NCBI GenBank assembly: GCA_004794655.1 | Contig: SMMW01000005.1 | Coordinates: 1,922,001-1,986,000 of the forward strand | Direction: 5' to 3' | DNA: 64,000 nucleotides | From: Marisa cornuarietis | Lineage: Eukaryota > Mollusca > Gastropoda > Architaenioglossa > Ampullariidae | Shown: positions 1-12,200 of the stretch, in pieces | How positions within the stretch are numbered: the first letter of the stretch is position 1 | Layout of the letters: every line of letters begins with the position of its first letter | The notes under the pieces: model-generated | Told to the model about the DNA's origin: nothing | What the model saw: only the letters and a program-made list of their open reading frames with translations | Database searches by the model: none | Translations under genes and position numbers: made by a program

Positions 1-1696
1 TAGTTACACGGGTCAGTATGCAATGTCGCACTAGTTACACGGGTAAGTATGCACTGTCGCACTAGTTACACGGGTAAGTATGTAATGTCGTACTAGTCAC
101 ACGGGTAAGTATGCAATGTCGCACTAGTTACACGGGTAAGTCTGCAATGCTGTACTAGTCACACGGGTAAGTATGCAATGTCGCACTAGTTACATAGGTA
201 AGTATGCAATGTCGCACTAGTTACATGGGTCAGTATGTAATGTCGCACTAGTCACACGGGTCAGTATGCACTGTCGCACTAGTTACACGGGTCAGTATGC
301 AATGTCGCACTAGTTACACGGGTAAGTATGCACTGTCGCACTAGTTACACGGGTAAGTATGTAATGTCGTACTAGTCACACGGGTCAGTATGCAATGTCG
401 CACTAGCTACACGGGTACGTATGTAATGTCGTACTAGTCACACCGGTAAGTATGCAATGTCGCACTAGTTACATGGGTAAGTCTGCAATGCTGTACTAGT
501 CACACGGGTAAGTATGCAATGTCGCACTAGTTACATAGGTAAGTATGCAATGTCGCACTAGTTACACGGGTCAGTATGCAATGCTGTACTAGTTACACGG
601 GTAAGTATGCAATGTCCCACTAGTTACACGGGTAAGTATGCACTGTCGCACTAGTTACATGGGTCAGTATGTAATGTCGTACTAGTTACATGGGTCAGTA
701 TGTAATGTCGCACTAGTTACATGGGTCAGTATGTAATGTCGTACTAGTCACACGGGTAAGTATGCAATGTCGCACTAGTTACACGGGTAAGTATGCACTG
801 TCGCACTTGTTACATGGGTCAGTATGTAATGTCGTATAGTCACACGGGTAAGTATGCAATGTCGCACTAGTTACACGGGTAAGTATGCACTGTCGCACTT
901 GTTACATGGGTCAGTATGTAATGTCGCACTAGTTACACGGGTAAGTATGCACTGTCGCACTTGTTACATGGGTCAGTATGTAATGTCGTATAGTCACACG
1001 GGTAAGTATGCAATGTCGCACTAGTTACACGGGTCAGTATGCAATGTCGCACTAGTTACACGGGTAAGTGTGCAATGTTGTACTAGTTACACGGGTAAGT
1101 CTGCAATGCTGTACTAGTCACACGGGTAAGTATGCAATGTCGTACTAGTTACATGGGTCAGTACGCAATGTCGCACTAGTTACACGGGTAAGTTTGTAAT
1201 GTCGTACTAGTCACACGGGTAAGTATGCAATGTCGCACTAGTAACTTGGGTCAGTATGCAATGTCGCACTAGCTACACGGGTAAGTATGCAATGTCGCAG
1301 TAGTTACACGGGTAAGTATGCACTGTCGCACTAGTTTCACGGGTAAGTATGCAATGTCACACTAGTTACACGGGTAAGCATGCAATGCCGCACTAGTTAC
1401 ACGGGTAAGTTTGTAATGTCGTACTAGTCACACGGGTAAGTATGCAATGTCGCACTAGTAACTTGGGTCAGTATGCAATGTCGCACTAGCTACACGGGTA
1501 AGTATGCAATGTCGCAGTAGTTACACGGGTAAGTATGCACTGTCGCACTAGTTTCACGGGTAAGTATGCAATGTCACACTAGTTACACGGGTAAGCATGC
1601 AATGCCGCACTAGTTACACGGGTAAGTGTGCACTGTCACAGTAGTTACATAGGTAAGTATACAATCACACTAGTTACTTGGGGATGTATGCATTGC
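1..1696. repeat. 31-bp satellite array with higher-order structure
   Basis: About 54 head-to-tail units of 31 bp run from the first base, so the array starts outside the window. Each unit carries the SpeI-like core ACTAGT, then ACACGGGTAAGTATGC, and ends in ATGTCGC. Variants recur at fixed places (GGTAAG/GGTCAG, TGCAATG/TGTAATG, TAGTTAC/TAGTCAC). Units 1-3 reappear exactly as units 10-12 (offset 279 bp, 9 units), and a 7-unit block near 1178-1394 reappears 217 bp later, showing higher-order amplification. The last units degrade between about 1630 and 1696. No ORF or gene is seen in it. Confidence 0.95.
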
Positions 1697-3360
1697 AGAA
1701 AATAAATACTGACAGTATGCATTTTTGAAAGGAAATTGATGCTTTTACAGTTTTTTTAAATTCCCGTACTTCTTTAACAATTTTTGTTGCTGTGTTTGGC
1801 TTTTATTTCTGTCCTTTTTTCTTTTGTCACTCAATGTCTTCCTATTTCTTTCACTGACGTGGTTGTCTATTTTTTTTCGGCCTAGTAGCACAGAAAGGCC
1901 CATGCAGGTATTAGAATCAATAATATCATAATATCACTCTTCCAAACTTTTACACAAAAACGAGGCGGCAACATGCAGAAGCTATAGGCTGTTACACATA
2001 CGGTCCCAGCAACAGCAGCAGGATCAATCATTTTAATGACTTTTCATCTGTCACGAGGGAAGGTCCGACCTCCCGCTCTTTGGCTGTTCAATCAGAGCTT
2101 GTCGCCTACTAAAGTTCAAGTTTGTACTTCATAAACGATACAGAAATTCACATTTTTCACTCCATGCTAACTAAAGATCTTGTCATGTAGCTCTCTTCCT
2201 GGAAGATGCCTGTTTCCGTGTGTTTCATTTAAATGTGATATCTGTTTTATATGTTTGTATTTTCTTGGCGTTGGTCACTTTGTATATTTGACGACTATTA
2301 CTGTTGCTGTACCAACAAGTATTGTATTGTTTTCAATATAAGGTCTTATCTCAGATTTCTAACTAACCGATACGTCACATGCAACTTTTTTTTATCTTCT
2401 CTTGCTGCATTCATTGTCCCTTTCTTTTTTCTCTCTACATTTTTTTTCTCTCTCTCTCACTCTCTGAGTATCGTTTTGAGTAGATGCATATTTGTACCCC
2501 ACTGCCCACATGTAAAAAATCATCCTTCCTATGTTTGTCCATTTCTATATGCTATGAATTTTTTATAATCGCTTATGTGAGTGACTTGTTTTACTGTATT
2601 AGCTGTAAATGCCTTGAAAGATATGACGCAATGTTGCTTCTTACTTAATTGGTTAGTTTATGGTCATAATGAAAATAACAGATTACTACAGCGTCTATTC
2701 TGTGGCCTCTTGAAACAAATACGAGGCAAATGCTAACACGCTCGAAACCAAGGTTTTCTTTGTTGTTCCGTTTCTTTTCTTTTCGGTTCGCACTACTTTC
2801 CTTATCTCAAGCCTGCGATCCTTTGAGTGTGTCACATATGATCAATGTACCGTGAAAACACAAAGCGGGAGGGGAGTTTACAGTTTACAGAATCGCAACA
2901 GCTTTTTTTCGCTGTGGGCGTGTTCTGAGTATACAATTTGTTGCTTTCTTTCCTCAGCTTCTTGTCTAATAAAATGAACCCGGCACATTGCAGGCTGCAT
3001 CTTTGACACATCAGCGTTGAAAATACATGACATCTATCAAACTACTTCTTATTGTTGTCTTTGTTTCTCGGGGTAGTTAATGACTCACGCTTAGTGATAA
3101 CGGACTTGAGAACAAACTCTATCTTGTATACTTTGTCTCTCCAGTTTTTACTTCCTGTGAGCGACTGGAGCAAACTATGTATGAAATGTTAGAAGGGTGC
3201 TGCATCCCTGGGAAAGGTTCAAATCAATGTCATACTGTTATTACAAATATCTGTATCCACTAGTACACAGTGCCATTTAGTTTGTCGGATTAATTATAGC
3301 TGATGCAGTTTCCTGTTGCTATCGAGGAAGAGCGAAGTCAGGTAGGGATCTGCATGACGG
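1697..3360. other. intergenic, no gene recognised
   Basis: AT-rich single-copy-looking DNA between the satellite and a G-rich tract. The longest frame (2251-2568, plus) is Phe/Ser/Cys-rich, comes from T-rich low-complexity sequence and has no recognisable domain, so I do not call it a gene. No RNA gene is seen. Confidence 0.5.
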
Positions 3361-3400
3361 AGGTGGGTGGGTGGGTGGGTGGGTAGGTAGGGGGTGGGGA
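3361..3400 (+). repeat. G-rich (GGGT)n tract, G-quadruplex candidate
   Basis: Five GGG runs separated by single T residues lie at 3364-3382, followed by further G runs to 3400. This fits the four-run, short-loop pattern expected to fold as a G-quadruplex on the plus strand. A purine-rich GA stretch follows immediately. Confidence 0.6.
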
Positions 3401-3493
3401 GAGAGAGAGAGGAAGACAAAGGGAGCAGAACGATAGAGGTGGAGAGGTAATGTGCGCTCCTGCCTGGTTATAGAATGATACACGAATGATTAC

Positions 3494-3496
<3 letters not shown>

Positions 3497-3560
<64 letters not shown>
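3497..3560. repeat. (TG)n microsatellite at the left edge of the duplicated segment
   Basis: About 32 uninterrupted TG dinucleotides. Similarity to the second copy of the segmental duplication starts right after it (about 3561), so it marks the left breakpoint. Confidence 0.9.
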
Positions 3561-3573
<13 letters not shown>

Positions 3574-5189
3574 ATGAGTGAGTGAGAAGAAGAAATAGTC
3601 TATATGTGCATTTGCATATTTCTATCGCTAATTCAAATAAGCCACATCGTCAAACAAGAATCGTCATTATCTTTCAGGATTTATTTTTAAATTTCAATAT
3701 ACTATATTTGAAGTCTTGGTGTATACTAAAAATAAAATAATGCATTATTCCAACATCTGAACACATTTGTGAGAATAAAACACTGTCATTTCATCTTTCA
3801 TTTATAAACACTATGGCGAGCGAAATAGGCCAATGACAAAAATATATATCTAAAAATGAACAGTAAAGCAACACATATTGCTTGCAATAAGCCCAGAGTA
3901 ATCAGCAATATTATGATAGTTCATCTGTAACGTACTACATTCATGTAATGCAAAACGTTTGCATATATCTCAGCCATAATCTGTGGTGTTAGAGTTTTCT
4001 AGATACCATGTTTGAACTAAAGCTATTATATTTGTACATCATATCCAGATAAATACGGTCACTTGACCAAATCGATCATGAACATTTTGACTCCCAGGAA
4101 TAGCAATTAACGTTTTAACCTAACCAAAATAACGATTTCAAAACATGTATGTCTCGTTCACAAATGTTCAAACAGGGCAGCAGAGTGGTCGTAGCATCAC
4201 TATTAATTTCCTGAGACAAAATTCGCTACAGAAATATTCAACACTGTCTTGAAAAGCCGTCGAGCTATAGACGTTTTATTGTGCTTTCAGTTTTGCATTG
4301 AATGACTCCTGTAATGTATTCTCATGATAATTTCTTCTTGAAGTATCACAAACTGTTGCCAGTAAAAACATACGATGTCTTGAAGGAAAATGCAAAATTC
4401 GATTAAAACTACCTGGACAATGGTTTTCTTATCTTCCTATAACCACTAAGCATGCATATTAAACAACGAACAATGCATATTAAAAAAATGTTCCATGCAT
4501 TCTCGATATCTTCTTGTACCGATAAACATGTAAGAAACAGAAGGAACACAGCCCTTCACTGGCTTTGGTACTAAAGAACACTGATGTGAGTGGTGTTCAC
4601 CGGTCAGTTGTGTATTCATTGAGCTCCATATTCTTCTCATTAAGTTACTTTATGAAACATATTTATCACAAATTAACTGTGAGGAAAACAAGGGAGTAAT
4701 TTTTGTGGATTATTTTATGAGCTCGGTTCATCTAATACTACTTTGCACTGCCGTGTCGACCGATACAGATGTCAAATAAAATAGGTAAAAAAAAAAGTTA
4801 ACACACTTTTACACATATAACTTAAAGGGTGAGGGGGACTATCTCAAGCGATTAAAAATCGAATCATCAGTGCCTCTCATACTTTTATATTTTAAATTAT
4901 ATATATATACATATATAAGAAAATTCCGAGACCTAAACAAAGAAATTACCCTCTTTTCAAATAAAGGTGTGTTTAAAAGTATTTTCTACTTATTTTTAAG
5001 TTTCTATTCTGTTTTATGACGGCGCTATTCCAGTCGCAAACGCATTTCAGCTTCAGTCTCCGATGATAATTTTTCCTGATTCTTTTGCCTTCTCTTTTCT
5101 AGGCGTCCTTTTCTTTGCGTTGTGGTTTCGCCCATCTGTGTTCTCACTTAGAAGGAAATGATTTCATATTGCATTTTAGTAAGCTAGAG

Positions 5190-5480
<291 letters not shown>

Positions 5481-7168
5481 AGCTAGAGCATCGAGTGTCG
5501 TCGCAACGTGAAGGTTGCTAACTTAGCATCCGCCTGTCTGACTGACTGACGCGCCACATGCTATTTATACACGATTTCAGATTCTTGACACCAGGTGACC
5601 ATCACGCGAAAAGCACAAATACGTTGAGAAAAACAATCTGCACATTACTCTCGCGCCTGTGTATTTTCTAAGTTGACAAGCATTCGGACAGTTAACATGC
5701 ACGGGAACTTTAACAGCAAACATACACAAGCATGGTTCTGCAAGCCAGGATTATTTCACAAAGTCTCTATAGGGTGGTGTCTGTTGTTTTATGTTTTTTC
5801 AAATGCATCATCCAAGGGAAGTAACTTTTGCATGTTTAACTTTTTTTTTTCGTTTTACTTTGTGACTTTTTTCCCTTCTTATAGGCCTATAAGTTCTCAT
5901 AAAAATTTAACTTAGAAAAAAGTTTCCTACTTGTGGACTGCTGAAAATGATTTAATATTTAATTGTTATCAGAAATGTATCACTGGTTAAATTCCAGACC
6001 TTTAGGACGATGGAAAGTGGGTGAAAAATCGAGTACAAAATACGACCGAGCATACATACATCCATGGTTCAACATACTTTGACACAGAAAGATCCTAATA
6101 TATTTCTATACCGGACAAAGATCTTTAAGCGTCCTAATAACCCAAAATGTCACTCATTCTCTCTCTCTCTCTTTGTTTGGTGTTGACGGCTGGCAATGTT
6201 GTGAATGGTGCACTAGTGCTTGCTGATTGCAGGTGCGAATCGTAGCGGATAATTAATTATCGCCTATACCTATATCTACAAAAAAGCAAAACATTCAGGT
6301 TGGTCTTTAAGGGAGACTGATGGGCAGTGCATCAACAAGGCCAACAGGATCAGTGCATCAGATATATAAGTACACGAGCGCGTCTTAACGAGACACTCGC
6401 TCAATCCAGCAAGTGCGACAGTTGTGACAACACCTTTCTGTGGCATGCAGTGACTGTACTAGTTACTATTGTTATCGCCGAAGTGCTTGACCCTCAGTTT
6501 AGTCAGTACACTACAGACTGTGCAGCGAGAGCCAAACACTGCAAGAGATGGCGCAATGTGTACAGAGGAGAAGTCTGCAAATTTCAACACTTGCAGCATT
6601 TAACAGTTACCACATTCTAAAGTAATCTGTTTCATTGAGACTTCCCCAAGACCACATCCCTATAAACGTTTGCAGCAGTAGCACCCAGTTAGGCCGGTAG
6701 TTGTACTGAAACACCAGGCCTTAGCTACGTCAATAAACGTTACGTAGTAAACTACCATCTCACGTTACTTCTGTGCGCTTCAGGTAAATGGCAGTAAAGA
6801 TGAGCGTATTGCATGGACTCCTGATACCGATAGTTCAAAAATTGTGTAAAGTATACTATACACTAACTTATACCGAGGGACCTCGACGTTATTTTGGCCG
6901 ATGCCGATATAATTTAGTAATCACATTAGCAAAAAAAATTATACATTCTGCTAGACTGCCGTCATACGTGTATTTTCAAACAACTTTGCAGACCTTCAAA
7001 AAAGTATATAGAAAAATAGCGATTTACAGCTGACTTGCAGAGACAACGAGATGAGATTGAAAGATAGGGAAGGGGACGAGAGTCATCTCATAACACCTCA
7101 TCTAGTAATCAATAAGATTGCAAAAGAGATTGCTGTCTCTCTATCTTCAATCTGTGTCACTGCATACA

Positions 7169-7264
7169 GTGAGTGAGTGAGTGAGTGAGTGAGTGAGTGA
7201 GTGAGTGAGTGAGTGAGTGAGTGAGTGAGTGAGTGAGTGAGTGAGTGAGTGAGTGAGTGAGTGA
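7169..7264. repeat. (GTGA)n microsatellite
   Basis: About 24 near-perfect tetranucleotide copies. It is absent from the matching place in copy 2 (about 25680) and sits close to the start of the LINE fragment that follows. Confidence 0.95.
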
Positions 7265-7369
7265 ACGTTCACAAAATTGTACGAAAATGGGAGAATGGGG
7301 TTGGATGTTGGGAGTCAGTCAGTCACTTGACCAGCACCTATCGTTGGGAAGATCACATGGACAGACGCG

Positions 7370-7915
7370 GCAGCTTACAGGGCCCGCCACTCTTGCCCAC
7401 TGTGGGCGATAGTCAGCAGGTCCTGTACAAGACGACGAGTCCAGTCTTTGATGTTCGTAACCCAGTTCTTCCTCCAGCCACCGCGGCGTCTACTAACCTC
7501 CACGGTACCTTGGATGATAGTCTTCAACAAGGTGTCGTGCCGGGTCACATGGCCAAAGAAGACCAGCTTACGTCGATTGACTGTTGATAGTAGAGGTTCC
7601 TGATGTGTGTCGATCTTGTTTCGTACAAAATCGTTGGTTCTATGTTCTTTTGTATATGAGATCCGGAACAGCCTCCTCGGGCACTTTTCGAATGCCTGGA
7701 TTCTCCTTTCAGTTTCGGCGAGCAGTGCGTAGAGCAGGATCAGCACTATCAAGGATTTGTACAATTTGTACTTGGTAGTGAACCCGATCTGATGTCAGAT
7801 ACTCTCTACTCTAGCCATTGCCGCTGGTGCTGTCACGATCCTGATGCGGATATCTGGCGTGGAGCTGCCGTCCTTGGAGAAGGCGGCACCAAGTGCCTCC
7901 CAAGCGAGGCATAAG
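7370..7915 (-). mobile_element. non-LTR retrotransposon ORF2 C-terminal fragment (decayed)
   Basis: Minus-strand translation gives the C-terminal tail of a LINE endonuclease/reverse transcriptase. Near 7880-7810 it reads FSKDGSSTPDIRIRI, then after an in-frame stop YKLYKSLIVLILLY, AETERRIQAFE, RRKLVFFGHVTRHDTLLK and KNWVTNIKDWT. The usual GCxxWT segment after LLY is deleted. The frame ends at 7375. Catalytic RT motifs are not in this piece. The upstream end is shared with copy 2 (25715-25835), so the insertion predates the duplication; the rest survives only here. Confidence 0.85.
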
Positions 7916-8962
7916 ACGGAGAGAGACCAAAAAAAAAGTTGAACGTTGCGGAAGAAAGGTTTGAATGAAAAAAGTGAAGCGGAGAAAGATAGGTTATATC
8001 TAGTTCTTTCCGCAAAGACAAATGTGCAGAAAAAAACAAGAACGGCTTAGGTCTCCTACGAATCACTCAACTAATCAATTCTCGCACAGCAATATCTAGC
8101 ATCTAAGATTAGTAAACAGAGTGCATTACGCTAAATGATGCGCTTCCTCCGAGGCTACTGCTGAACATTGTAGAACATGTTCTAGTTGAAGAGGAAAGGA
8201 GATGTAGCAGGCTTTTATGTGGTTGTTGGAATTTTGGATTGCGGTGTGTTTTACTGTTACCAGGATCTAAAGAATGAAAGATTGGAAGTTAGAAAGCTCA
8301 TTACTCAACAAAAATACCTTATAATTCAAAAATGAAACAAAATGTTACATTGTAATTAAACATCTCTTTTAACAAATTAAGCAAAAGGATACACTAGGTT
8401 ACTTGTTTCTTGTAAAATGTCTTCCACTAACAAAGATAAAGCCATGACAAAAGCAAGCTTCAAAATCTCTAATCGATGTGTCTTACGAACCTTGACTAGC
8501 AGTCGTGGTAAATCCATTCTAGATACAGTAATCCTTTATTTCACCACTGTAGGTAATGAAGCGGGATCCGCTTGAGGGAAATAAAAGGTACACCAAGTGA
8601 ACATAAGTTGTTTGACCGCATAGAGAACGGAACAATCCTCTCCCGCTCGCTGCCTTTACCTTTCATAGTATATTCCACACTTTTTTTTTGATAGGTGGAC
8701 GAGTTTACAGGCTGGATGCCTTGCCGTGATATAGTTTAAAAGTTGGTGGGTCGGCTTAAGCCCACGGGTGGACGAGTAGAGTTTTCTGGCCACATTACAC
8801 AGCCTTCGGTCACTTTGAAATCCGGCGTCCAGTCCTTAACTAAGCCCTGTCACATGTCTTTCTCGAAGTAATACTGTTCAGTGCGAGAAATAAGTTTGCC
8901 TAAGACTACCAAAAAATTCCATAAATTAATTGCTAGTTATTTTAGCACAATTTGAGAGAGCG

Positions 8963-8968
8963 TTTATT
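8963..8968 (-). terminator. distal polyadenylation signal candidate for the A1 receptor
   Basis: AATAAA on the minus strand, about 310 bp past the stop codon of the gene ending at 9278. It is conserved in copy 2 (26863-26868). Confidence 0.35.
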
Positions 8969-9100
8969 TTATCAGCCAAGTGCTCTCAAGAAATTACCCT
9001 ATTTAGTACTTCATGAACCGCAAAAAAGACCTACGTATTTTTCTTATCCAAGAAGAGAATGATTTTGTTTCTCACTCTTCGAATAACATGGTCTTTTTAG

Positions 9101-9106
9101 TTTATT
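9101..9106 (-). terminator. proximal polyadenylation signal candidate for the A1 receptor
   Basis: AATAAA on the minus strand, about 172 bp downstream of the stop at 9278. It is conserved at 27001-27006 downstream of the duplicate gene. Confidence 0.45.
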
Positions 9107-9277
9107 AAATATTTTTCCCGATTGAAAGCTTCTCTGAATTGAATTCTTCTCTCAACTGACGACTAGTGCAAAGAGCTGATGGTAAGCAGAGCAAGACGGA
9201 CCAGCAAGGAACCGACTCACCTTGCATACCGTCATCTCCTAGCTACTTACTTGTCGTGGACTCGCACTGATACACAA

Positions 9278-12200
9278 CTAAGAAACAGAGCTGACGCCGC
9301 TGTCAGCCGTTGAACTGTCAACTGATTTGTACACATTCCAAGACTGTCGTGCTTCCAATCTTCTTAACATGCGCGCCTCCTCTGCTTGTTTCCACTTCTC
9401 TAGCACAAGGTTAAACGTGTAGAGAAAAGGGTTCAGTGACGCATTTAAAGGCAGAACAAAGATGATCATGACAATACTGAATTCATCGGGAACGGCAATT
9501 CCTGAAGCCGCCATGATGCTGACCAGTCCTATTGGGAACCAGCACAGGAAGTCAGACACTACGACGGTGGCTAAGCGGCGAGCTATGATGATATCTTTCG
9601 ACTTCTTGGTCGTGCTTTCTTTCATGGAATTCAGTCGTACTGACCAGTATATGCAGATCTGACCCACTGCTATAACCATAAACAGTATCATATTAAAAAT
9701 TATCATAACTCCGAAGGAGTATCTCCGACCTCCAAAACTTTTTCTTGTTATTGGCAGCGGGATGCAAATACCATTTTGACTATAAAACTCCCAGTCAGAG
9801 AGAAACGGTAAAAAAGGAACAGCAGCCAGTGTAAAGCCTACAGTCCAAGCCAGTCCACACGCCCATGAAGCTGACCTGCGTTCAAAGTGGAATTTGCTAA
9901 ACGGAAAGCGGAGAGCGATAAAACGGTCGAGAGTTATGAGACAGATGATCAAGGCCGACACCTCGCTTGACATGAGGGACAAGAAGCCGGCAACTTTGCA
10001 CGTGGTGCTGACTTTCCACTGGACATCGTTCCATAGATAAATTGAGCGGTAGGTTTCATCCGCACCCCCAATTATGGCCAGGTACACACCCATGAGAAAG
10101 TCCGACACACTCAGGTTAGTAACAAATACCCCAAAGCCAGAGACAGAGTGGCGCCTCTTGTGTAACTGCTGAAACAGAAAACTGCCGACATTTCCTGATA
10201 TCGACAAAACACAAAACAGCCACAAGAATACTCGGTACACGTCAGAGCGTAAAAGGTCGTCGCAAGACGAAATTTCATCTTGTGGGGCGAAGCAGGATTC
10301 CAGTCCGAACGATTCTGGAAGATTCGTCTGGCAACAGAATTTATAATTATCAACATACACCGCACTGAGATACCTCGCAGCCGTCAACACCTCCCTGGGA
10401 AATACCCCTAAAGAATTTTTCCTCGCATCTACTTGTGAAAGTCTGGGGAGGTAGTTAAACCTATTTTCTGTAATAGTTTCTATATTATTAAAAGATATAT
10501 TTAACAAATTAATGTTTGGAAATTCCAGAAACACTTTACTGTCAAATGTATTTAACAAGCATGTAGACAAATCAAGAGCCTGAAGGTTAATATGATATGG
10601 ACTGAAGCCCTCGTTTGTTAATGTGGCGAGGGGGTTACCTGCCAGGCGCAAAACTTTAAGGTTTTGCAGTAAACGAAACGAACTTAAGTCGACGGTTAAT
10701 AATTCGTTGTCACTGAGATCCAGAACCTGAAGGTTTGGAAGTTCGATGTCAAAAATAGTTGACAAACTACAAGAGGAAAGACATAACCAAATAAGATAGG
10801 TATTAAATTGTACGTCATTGACTGTCATACCTGAACCTGTGGCATCTAAGAAGCGCATTTCCAGGTAATTTTTTGCTGTGAACGATCTTTTACAAACAAA
10901 CGCCAGGCCCTGACAGACGCAGGCATCAGGGCAGCGCAGTCCACAGAACTTCTCATCGTCGTGTTGCGGACACTGTGGCCAGCCGTCGCACACGTTGTCG
11001 CCATGGACACAAACACTGGATCCCCGACAGCGATAGAAGCCCGGACACGTGTACTGCTGGCAGTCCTCCTCGTCCTCGTGGGAGGGACAGTCGTACACAC
11101 CGTTACAGCGCACGTACACGGGCAGACAGTAAGCGGACTCGCCTGCACACCGGAAGTGCGTTTGTGGACATGACTCAGAAGGTGGCATAGGTTCTTGGTA
11201 AAACTCACCTGCACCGTCGAAGTAAACAACAGCTGGTGCAAACAGTCTCTGCTTTGGTGGATAATCATAGAAAAAAGTAGACGAACAGTCTTCGTCCGAA
11301 CCATCCCAGCAGTCCTTGTACAAGTCGCAGTAATTTTTATTTGGAATGCACTGTCCGTTACGACACGAGAACTCTTGGCACTTATGTTCGTGCTTACAAA
11401 ACTTTTCGTCCGATTCATCCAAGCAGTCGGACCTAAAGTCACACACTAGAGTGTAGGGGAGTAGGGTGACTTGATCGTCGCAGCGGAACATCTCTGCATC
11501 TTCGCTAATGATAGTTCTACAGAGGGGGGCAGTAGCTGATGCCCGGCAGTAGCTGTTTGGATCACACGATAAAAATGAATGCGTCACGTGACCTCCCGCA
11601 CACTGTACGACTGAGACATTGCTGCGATTACGCCAAAGCATCATGGGATTATCAAATGTGGGATACACCATCTGCTTTTGCTTCATGAGTATTTGAGGCT
11701 TTATACGATATTCACAAATGAAACTTGTTATTATAGGTGTGACACATTCTAAAAGAACAGAACGCAAAGGCATACTGAACTGGTAGAATCCACAAACAGC
11801 TCGCGATTGCCCTATAAAGAAATCCTGCGTGGTGTTGGTTTCGTAAGACACTGTGCCGTCTGCCCACATGAGAGCGTACTTGTAGTATTTGGGCCAGTCT
11901 GTTTTAGACGTCCGCAGGCCGATCATGGCCATTATTCGTCTTTTTCCATATTGGAAGATTTTTAAAAACGCTTCCCATTCTTCCCGAGATTTCATCGTCG
12001 CAAGATGACCTCCTCTTTTCCTACACTCGTTTTCTGACGAGCGTGCCGAGACCACCTCGAAGGTCTGTACATTCTCATAACACTTGTCACCCACGGCAAC
12101 AGAGCCGTTGCAGGCGGGACTGCTGAACCCGCAGTGGGGCCCCTCATCCTCTCCGCCTAGACACTCGGGATCCAGGTTGCACTCCAGGTGTCGTTTAAAG

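Noticed and set aside
1..1696. CRISPR-like array
   Set aside because: Units are contiguous with no unique spacers, and the window is eukaryotic; it is a satellite.
2251..2568. 105-codon frame with many aromatic and Ser residues
   Set aside because: T-rich low-complexity sequence, no domain, no conservation evidence; chance frame.
10846..11442. 198-codon minus-strand frame overlapping receptor A1, repeated in A2, A3 and A4
   Set aside because: Out-of-frame shadow of the cysteine-rich LDLa region; its recurrence follows from conservation of the real frame.
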